Shown here: piece by piece, positions 44,401 to 48,066 of the stretch
Position numbering within the stretch: the first letter of the stretch is position 1
Layout of the letters: each line of letters begins with the position of its first letter
Origin: Marinisporobacter sp.
GTDB lineage: Bacteria; Bacillota; Clostridia; Peptostreptococcales; Thermotaleaceae
Direction of reading: 5' to 3'
Assembly (NCBI GenBank): GCA_025210525.1
Contig: JAOARP010000004.1
Coordinates: 1-48,066 of the forward strand
Length of the DNA: 48,066 nt
Program-made: the position numbers and the translations under genes
The notes under the pieces: generated by a model
What the model was told of the DNA's origin: nothing
The model's database searches: none
Seen by the model: the letters and a program-made list of their open reading frames with translations, nothing else

Positions 44401-46521
44401 ACAAATAAAACTATGAATCTAAATGTAGGAGATAACACAGCTTATGTAAAAGTTATAGCAGAGAATGGTACAACCACTAAAATATATAACATAACTATAA
44501 CAAGAGGAGTAGCACCAGATTCATCAGCACCTTATATAAAAGGAACAAATCCTACAAACAATGCAGTAGATGTAGATATAGCTAAAACAATAGTAGTAAT
44601 CTTTAGTGAAGATATATTAGCAGGTTCAAACCTAGACAGGATCACATTGAAAAATGGAAATACGGTAGTTGACTATGTATACGGTATTGATGATGATAAA
44701 TTGACAATAAATCCAAAATTAGATTTAGATAATGGAACTCTTTACACATTGACTATACCAGAGCAAACAGTAACAGATACAGTGTATAACTCATTAGAAG
44801 ACCAGTATATACTAAATTTTACAACAAAGAAAATATTATCAAATAATGCAGACTTAGCAGGAATTAATTTAGGCAATATTACGTTAATACCAGCATTTAA
44901 TCCTAACCAAAAAGAATATACTGCAAGTGTAGGATATAGCATAGGTAGTATAACTATCACACCAACAAAAGCAGAGGATAATACAAAAATAAGCGTAAAT
45001 GGAAAAGAAGTAACTAGTGGACAAGCAAGTGAGGCTATCAACTTAAATGTAGGAAGCAACACTATAACAATAGTAGTAACAGCAGAAGATGAAACAACAA
45101 AAATATACACAATAAAAGTAACAAGAGAAGAAAAAAAGGATGATGGAGGATCATCTTCAGGAGATAACAATGATGGAGGATCATCTTCTTCAGGAGGGTC
45201 ACCATCAAGCACAACCCCTTCAGAATCAGAATCAAAACAAGGATCAAAAGTTATAGTAAATGGAGAAGAAGAAACAGCAGGAAAAGAAACAATAAAAGAA
45301 GAAAATGGACAAAAAAATGTAGAACTTGTTGTTGATTCAGAAATACTTAACAAAAAGATAGAAGAAGTGGATGTAAAAGAAGAAGCAAACAATGTAGTAG
45401 AAGTTGCTGTAGAAGCTAAACAAGCAGATAAAGTTGAAACAGTTCTTACAGGAGATATTGTCAAAAAAATGGATGAAAAAGAATTCAAATTATCCATAAA
45501 AACAGATGAAATAGACTATATTATCCCAGCTAAAGAAGTAGGAATAGATCAAGTATCAGAAATACTAGGAGTAAAAAAAGACTCACTAAAAGAAATAAAA
45601 GTAGAAGTACAAATAGAAAAACTAGATGCTAAAATAGTAAAAGAAATAGAAGAAAAAGCGAAAGCACAAGACTATGAAGTAGTCTTCCCACCCGTTGAAT
45701 TTAAAGTTGTAGCAAAAACAACTAATAATGCAGGGGAAGTAAAATCAACAGAAATATCAAAATTCAAAAACTATGTAGAAAGAGTCATGGAAATACCAGA
45801 AGGAGTAGACCCATCAAAAATTACAACAGGAATCGTATATAATGCAGATGGAACCTTCTCCCATATACCAACAGAAGTATTCAAAAAAGGTGATAAATGG
45901 TATGCAAAGCTAAATTCATTAACAAATTCAAGTTATTCAGTAATATGGAACCCAATAACTGTAGAATCAGTAGAAAACCACTGGTCAAAAGAATATGTCA
46001 ATGATTTAGCATCAAGATTGGTTATAAAAAATCCAGAAAACTTTAAGCCAGATGAATGTATTACAAGGGGAGAATTTGCAGAATATATCACAAAGGCTAT
46101 AGGGGTTTACAGAACAAAAGTAGCAGAAAAAGGTCAATTTACAGATGTAGAAGTAAAAGATGAACTTGCAGATGCAATCACCACAGCAGTAGAGTATGGC
46201 ATCATCAAGGGGTACCCAGATGGAACATTTAGATCAGATGGAAAAATAACTAGAGAAGAAGCTATGACCATGTATGCAAAAGCAATGGATATAGTGAAGC
46301 TAAGTGAAAAAGATAACAGCCGAATAGAAAACTACAAAGACAAAAACCAAGTATCACCATGGGCATATGACTTTGTGAAGAAGACAATCAGTGCAAATGT
46401 CTTCAATGGAAGAACAAAAGAAACAATAGCCCCACAAGGAACTTTCACTTATGCAGAAGCATCAGCAGCCATACAAAATCTATTGATTGAAGCAAAATTG
46501 ATCAATAAGAGAAAAAAATAA
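38455..46521 (+). CDS. Giant SLH-anchored surface protein B with GLUG modules and Ig-like domains
   Basis: 2688 residues. A signal peptide (about 1-29) precedes three large modules (about 43-495, 503-945, 960-1370). Each has an opening GGSGTEESPYEIA-type segment, a GLUG beta-helix (GGLVG...SNSY pattern) and a closing domain with ATSKFVVNITDASV. Then come atrophied-Ig-like domains near 1375, 1618 and 1717 (FTYGAGDDKDNVTKNFTLPL), an uncharacterised domain near 1811-1920, cadherin-like domains near 1924 and 2132, Big_5 near 2025, a Gly/Ser/Asp linker (2225-2262), the same pre-anchor domain as protein A and three SLH motifs from about 2505. GTG at 38455 lies 7 bases after AGGAGG. Likely adhesin or S-layer-associated protein. 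Controlled from P2. Confidence 0.9.
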   Translation: MKTNMKKYMSWMLILSIIFTMIPLNTVKAETTGNWQDDGVPATSFVGGSGTEESPYEIANASQLAYLAKKVNEGDTSYNAAYYKLTDNIDLGTHFWTPIGNFNESNEEKVFKGKFDGNGKVISNVKIGTESNPDNTYDYVGLFGRIYTNASIKNVGVSVKIFSSKEHALVGGLVGDNWQATISNSYVTGNVKGGNSDAYIGGVTGRNTESTISDSYFRGNVIGGDTAIIGGLIGTSLDTMISNSYAICDVTGGDSWIGGLAGEFSSNDSDGNNEGDYYIENCYATGDMTGGVDAILGGFIGLCSGKDIVKNCYYDSSSKQIVNGSERSLDDKKALGESDDGSDDGASKMTSENMKAGAGTDGALVDLLNDNKGDHSAWKQENGVNDDYPTFGVSTAVHKLNVSITAGGVTGSVKATITGSATSKFVVNITDASVVTPNEGDVAPTTGDNLIDSYISEANITNGVEADKYIQIYDVDVNGEVVKFYQKKITAEIIKQDEVISDDGFAGGSGTEESPYEIATVSQLEYLAEKVNEGDTNYNAAYYKLTDNIDLGERLWTPIGNEEKVFKGKFDGNGKVISNVNIGTESNPDDTYEMLGLFGHIKGTNEDHAIIKNVGVSVKLFTSKERAVVGGIVGQGWHATIDNSYVTGDINGGSLAGGLAGGCVLSDISNSYFKGNVTIKTDDGSIGGLVGDSGDTTISNSYAIGNVTSSDGSPNTGGLVGALLGKPIENSYFSGNMKGVGGENSRVGGIVGYTLTSDNVKNCYYNIDSKQIVDDVELSIDDKKAVGTFPDETADKVTSEITSEKMKAIAGTNGALVDLLNQNKGDHLSWKQAIGVNDDYPTFAVSKPVAVLTVNVTSGTAIGSTKVNISEGATSKFVVNITDASVSIPNEGDSVPTTGDHLIDGYINEADIKKGVVKDKYLQIYDVDAEGKVVKFYQKQLTAETINTTNWQDDGAVATSFAGGAGTENSPYEIANASQLAYLAKKVNEGDTDYNGAHYKLTNNIDVGESFWTPIGDMGNPFKGKFDGDGKKISNIYIGTESNPNDTHGLAGLFGYIINGSIKNVGVSVRIFLDKEGATMVGGLSGAAENTTISNSYVTGVVINRDEGHVGGFVGSGFETSISNSYVSCDVTGNKGMIGGFLGFYMSSNADLYNIQNSYTTGHVTGGENAVVGAFIGNSIKSDSIKKCYYNSDSKQEVNGVERLLEDKKGIGQSDGDPIIKTTSEKMKASKGTEGALVDILNTNKGSDYPTWYTWNQDSGKNDAYPTMAASVPASTLNVSIATGSVSGSTKATISDSATSKFVVNITDASVATPNVGDIAPTTGDNLIDNYVSEADITNGVEADKYLQIYDVDENGEVVKFYEKKLANTDINKDIENAKTALDETDFTYGAGDDKDNVTKNFTLPLNGENETNITWEEKTDIGNNVSIDNGTGVVTVTRPANGNGDAHVTLTATISKGSERDTKELSIIVKEEPKVIETTVGDKTPISISFDMLANNYKKRVFLVLPQGIEVDSDQNISIINKDNNTIHVEDYTITDNSINGKACKQIYQIINSDNSVTDYTVTLPIKVTNTFDTSTLVNDIVSLEYIIVESASSNVRVGEEIGEIKLKVNVANNDVPNAKEALDETDFTYGAGDDKDNVTKNFTLPLSGENETTITWEEKTDTGNNVSIDHETGVVTVTRPDNGNGDAHVTLTATISKGSESDTKELSITVKETPLTDAGAVALDKGALNITYGGSDAINNVTEDMTLPTSGSNGTTISWSSGDTSAVTNDGTVIRPTYGNGDVNVKLTATISKGQASDTKEFNVTVKEGQNYAIEKIDNQTMSEKIVGYTSGSQETKSITITKTGAGNLVNLSVALSGTNSNDFEITQPGVTTLDESTTSTSFTIKAKDGLAEGTYIATLTLSANNMTDVTFTVTQVVAAKPLSTDCDVSSITKPSGATKNGSNITAKVDNVATEITLDMSVSNNATWKLYSDVNCTNEITNKTMNLNVGDNTAYVKVIAENGTTTKIYNITITRGVAPDSSAPYIKGTNPTNNAVDVDIAKTIVVIFSEDILAGSNLDRITLKNGNTVVDYVYGIDDDKLTINPKLDLDNGTLYTLTIPEQTVTDTVYNSLEDQYILNFTTKKILSNNADLAGINLGNITLIPAFNPNQKEYTASVGYSIGSITITPTKAEDNTKISVNGKEVTSGQASEAINLNVGSNTITIVVTAEDETTKIYTIKVTREEKKDDGGSSSGDNNDGGSSSSGGSPSSTTPSESESKQGSKVIVNGEEETAGKETIKEENGQKNVELVVDSEILNKKIEEVDVKEEANNVVEVAVEAKQADKVETVLTGDIVKKMDEKEFKLSIKTDEIDYIIPAKEVGIDQVSEILGVKKDSLKEIKVEVQIEKLDAKIVKEIEEKAKAQDYEVVFPPVEFKVVAKTTNNAGEVKSTEISKFKNYVERVMEIPEGVDPSKITTGIVYNADGTFSHIPTEVFKKGDKWYAKLNSLTNSSYSVIWNPITVESVENHWSKEYVNDLASRLVIKNPENFKPDECITRGEFAEYITKAIGVYRTKVAEKGQFTDVEVKDELADAITTAVEYGIIKGYPDGTFRSDGKITREEAMTMYAKAMDIVKLSEKDNSRIENYKDKNQVSPWAYDFVKKTISANVFNGRTKETIAPQGTFTYAEASAAIQNLLIEAKLINKRKK
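38583..42560 (+). repeat. Three large tandem modules in surface protein B
   Basis: Modules begin near 38583, 39963 and 41332 (intervals about 1380 and 1369 bases). Each opens with a GCAGG(A/T)GGA(T)CAGGAACAGA-like segment and ends with a segment encoding FVVNITDASV and IYDVD. Ends are better conserved than the GLUG centre, as expected for old duplications with local drift or domain shuffling. Confidence 0.8.
44838..46521 (+). repeat. C-terminal block shared with surface protein A (copy 2)
   Basis: Direct repeat of 36655-38306, encoding the last cadherin-like domain, linker, pre-anchor domain and SLH motifs. The linker differs most: protein B has an extra GGSSSGDN-type insert. The SLH-coding end is nearly identical to that of protein A. 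Confidence 0.85.
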
Positions 46522-46614
46522 GCTATTAATAATTGAAATGAAATTACTTTATTAATTCTAATGGATCAAATGTTGATGGTGAATTTGTTAGTAATAACTT
46601 AAAGATATTTAAAG

Positions 46615-46652
46615 AAAACAGTTGAATCAAATGAAATTCGACTGTTTTTTTT
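46615..46652 (+). terminator. Terminator T3, third copy of the recurrent cassette
   Basis: AAAACAGTTGAAT (46615-46627) pairs with 46636-46648 (one G-T pair) and a T-run follows. Sequence and shape match T1 and T2. It begins about 95 bases after protein B. Confidence 0.88.
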
Positions 46653-46703
46653 AGGAAAATAGGTCGAAAAATTAAGAAAAATGAAACTTATTTGGGAAAA
46701 ATT

Positions 46704-46712
46704 TGGTATAAT
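46704..46712 (+). promoter_or_regulatory. Promoter P3, degenerate third copy without TGTTGA boxes
   Basis: Extended -10 TGGTATAAT (46704-46712) preceded by ATT, as in P1 and P2, about 75 bases before the next start codon. The upstream region resembles P1 and P2 in outline, but none of the three TGTTGA boxes is kept at the expected offsets. Confidence 0.5.
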
Positions 46713-46786
46713 GAAGGAAAATGAAATAGAGAACTATTACTTCAAAAGAGTTTTTATGAGTGTTTATTTTATAAAGGGAGGTAGTG

Positions 46787-48066
46787 ATGGTGAAAAAATC
46801 TAGTAAATGTTGTATAGCATTAGTGTTAATTGTATGTATGTTATTAGGAATATCTGTGAGTGAGGGGAATCATGTATATGCAGCAATGGAAGGAAAAATA
46901 TACTATTCTCAAGGAGATCCAAGTTATGATGTGAAGATGGCAAATTCAACGGATGGATCAGGAGCAACGCTTGTTTATAAGAGCCCAGCAGGAACTCCAG
47001 AGGCAGTGGCAGTTGATCTAAATGGAGGATATATTTATTATGCGGATAGACATCCTTCAAATCTTTCAGAGTCTAAAATATACAGAGCGAATTTTGATGG
47101 CTCAGGAGCGATAACTCTTATTGCTGGAGTGAAAGCCAACAGTATAGCTATTGATAGTATACATGGAAAAATATACTATTCTCAAGGAGATCCAAATTAC
47201 AATGTAGTGATGGCAAATTTATCGGATGGATCAGGAGCAACGCCTGTTTATACAAGTCCAGCAGGAACTCCGGAGGCAGTGGCAGTTGATCCAATTGGAG
47301 GGCATATTTATTATGCGGATAGACATCCTTCAAATCTTTCAGAGTCTAAAATATACAGAGCGAATCTTGACGGCTCAGAAGCGACAACTTTTATTGCTGG
47401 AGTCAAAGTCAACAGTATAGCTATTGATAGTATACATGGGAAAATATACTATGTAGATAAAAACACTTATAGTATAAAGAGGGCAAATTTGTCGGATGGA
47501 TCAGGAGCAACGCCTGTTTATACGAGTCCAGCAGGAACTCCAGAGGCAGTGGCAGTTGATCCAAATGAAGGATATATTTATTATACTGATAGACATCCTT
47601 CAAATCTTTCAGAGTCTAAAATATGCAGAGAGAATCTTGATGGCTCAGGAGCGATAACTCTTATTACTGGAGTTAAAGCCAATAGCATAGCTATTCCTTT
47701 TCAAATAGTAGTCCAAGCAGCCCCAGAAGCAAGCAGTGTAAGCATCAGTGGAACGGCTCAAGTAGGAGAAATACTGACAGGAAACTATAATTACAATGAT
47801 GTAAATGGAGATACAGAAGGAGCAAGTACATTTAAGTGGTATCGTTCAGATGATGTAAGTGGAACAAATAAGACAGAAATAAGTGGAGCAACAAGTAAGA
47901 CCTATGAACTAAAAAATACAGAATTAGGAAAATATATAAGCTTTGAAGTAACACCAGTAGCGAGTAGTGGAACAAGTCCAGGAAGTGCAGTAGAAAGTAG
48001 GGTTACAGGAAAAGTCGTAGCAGCAGAAGCAGCACCCGTAGCAAGTAGTGTAAGCAACAGAGGAAC
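46787..48066 (+). CDS. Secreted YWTD-like beta-propeller and Ig-like repeat protein, 3' end cut by window
   Basis: An open frame of at least 426 codons that runs off the window. A signal peptide spans about residues 1-33 (MVKKSSKCCIALVL... ending VYAA). Then three repeats of 91 residues follow, each with GKIYY, NxxDGSGAT, AGTPEAVAVDP, YIYYADRHPSNLSESKI and VKxNSIAI segments. These resemble the strands of LDL-receptor-type six-bladed propellers (YWTD repeats, here IYYAD). An Ig-like domain follows (from about residue 310: VSISGTAQVGEILTGNYNYNDVNG and GKYISFEVTPVAS), and a further copy begins at the edge. GGGAGG lies at 46776-46781, so ATG 46787 or GTG 46790 are both possible starts. An SLH anchor might lie beyond the window. 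Confidence 0.85.
   Translation, partial: MVKKSSKCCIALVLIVCMLLGISVSEGNHVYAAMEGKIYYSQGDPSYDVKMANSTDGSGATLVYKSPAGTPEAVAVDLNGGYIYYADRHPSNLSESKIYRANFDGSGAITLIAGVKANSIAIDSIHGKIYYSQGDPNYNVVMANLSDGSGATPVYTSPAGTPEAVAVDPIGGHIYYADRHPSNLSESKIYRANLDGSEATTFIAGVKVNSIAIDSIHGKIYYVDKNTYSIKRANLSDGSGATPVYTSPAGTPEAVAVDPNEGYIYYTDRHPSNLSESKICRENLDGSGAITLITGVKANSIAIPFQIVVQAAPEASSVSISGTAQVGEILTGNYNYNDVNGDTEGASTFKWYRSDDVSGTNKTEISGATSKTYELKNTELGKYISFEVTPVASSGTSPGSAVESRVTGKVVAAEAAPVASSVSNRG
46885..47700 (+). repeat. Three tandem 273-bp repeats in the propeller gene
   Basis: The segment TACTATTCTC starts at 46901 and 47174, and the matching TACTATG at 47447, both steps being exactly 273 bases (91 codons). Units 1 and 2 are nearly identical; unit 3 diverges only in its first 30 bases (TATGTAGATAAA in place of TATTCTCAAGGA) and at scattered sites. 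Recent duplication or gene conversion is likely. Confidence 0.85.

Noticed and set aside
44742-45497. Long minus-strand open frame of 251 codons inside surface protein B
   Set aside because: It is antisense to the cadherin-like, linker and pre-anchor coding region; its Ser/Val/Phe-rich translation mirrors the biased codons of the sense strand, and it has no ribosome binding site.
46800-47603. Three similar minus-strand open frames in the propeller gene
   Set aside because: They repeat because the sense strand has 273-bp repeats; the sense frame has a ribosome binding site, signal peptide and domains.

Overview
The window looks like the chromosome of a low-GC, spore-former-type Firmicute of class Clostridia. 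It is AT-rich, has strong AGGAGG-type ribosome binding sites with some GTG/TTG starts, uses short stem plus T-run terminators, and carries hprK, a Cheo-box LexA site and SLH-anchored surface proteins. An Alkaliphilus/Crassaminicella-type lineage would fit, but that is only an inference. No transposase, integrase, CRISPR array or phage gene was seen.

Layout. 1-400: end of a tRNA cluster (Pro, Ile, a CAT tRNA, Phe) with its terminator. 517-5238: a DMT-type exporter, a class IV aminotransferase, a CtpA/CtpB-like S41 protease and a MinJ-like PDZ membrane protein. 5332-6555 (minus): a GAF-GGDEF diguanylate cyclase. 6661-12147: uvrB-uvrA behind a strong sigma-A promoter and a perfect LexA box, then two small membrane proteins; the ctpB/minJ/uvrBA neighbourhood resembles that of Bacillus subtilis. 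12320-15394: a secreted three-repeat helical protein followed by an OmpR-type two-component pair. 15441-17582 (minus): two exported proteins, one of them CapA-like. 17947-24401: uvrC, a chemotaxis receptor, hprK and an unusual winged-helix regulator.

24585-48066 is the most interesting part. A 1031-residue hybrid sensor (jelly-roll plus 7TM sensor, HisKA kinase, receiver and a second LytS-type kinase core) lies directly upstream of a receiver-SARP/BTAD response regulator. Next comes a stand-alone degenerate receiver with Glu at the phosphorylation position. Two giant SLH-anchored surface proteins (about 2888 and 2688 residues) and the start of a third repeat-rich secreted protein follow. Two of the three intergenic regions carry the same terminator plus promoter cassette, with three TGTTGA boxes at 10 and 11 bp spacing ahead of an extended -10. 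Direct repeats at about 11 bp are the site type known for SARP-family regulators. I infer a self-contained signalling locus: the hybrid kinase senses something at the cell surface, the SARP regulator switches on the pseudo-receiver and the giant surface proteins, and the pseudo-receiver may modulate the circuit. The third cassette keeps the terminator and -10 but has lost the boxes.

The two giant proteins share a nearly identical C-terminal block (cadherin-like domain, Ser-rich linker, a conserved pre-anchor domain and three SLH motifs) and have unrelated N-terminal halves: LamG/FN3 in the first, GLUG modules and Ig-like domains in the second. This is the pattern expected for modular surface proteins that recombine. 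All assignments rest on reading the sequence and knowledge of the families; no database search was run.
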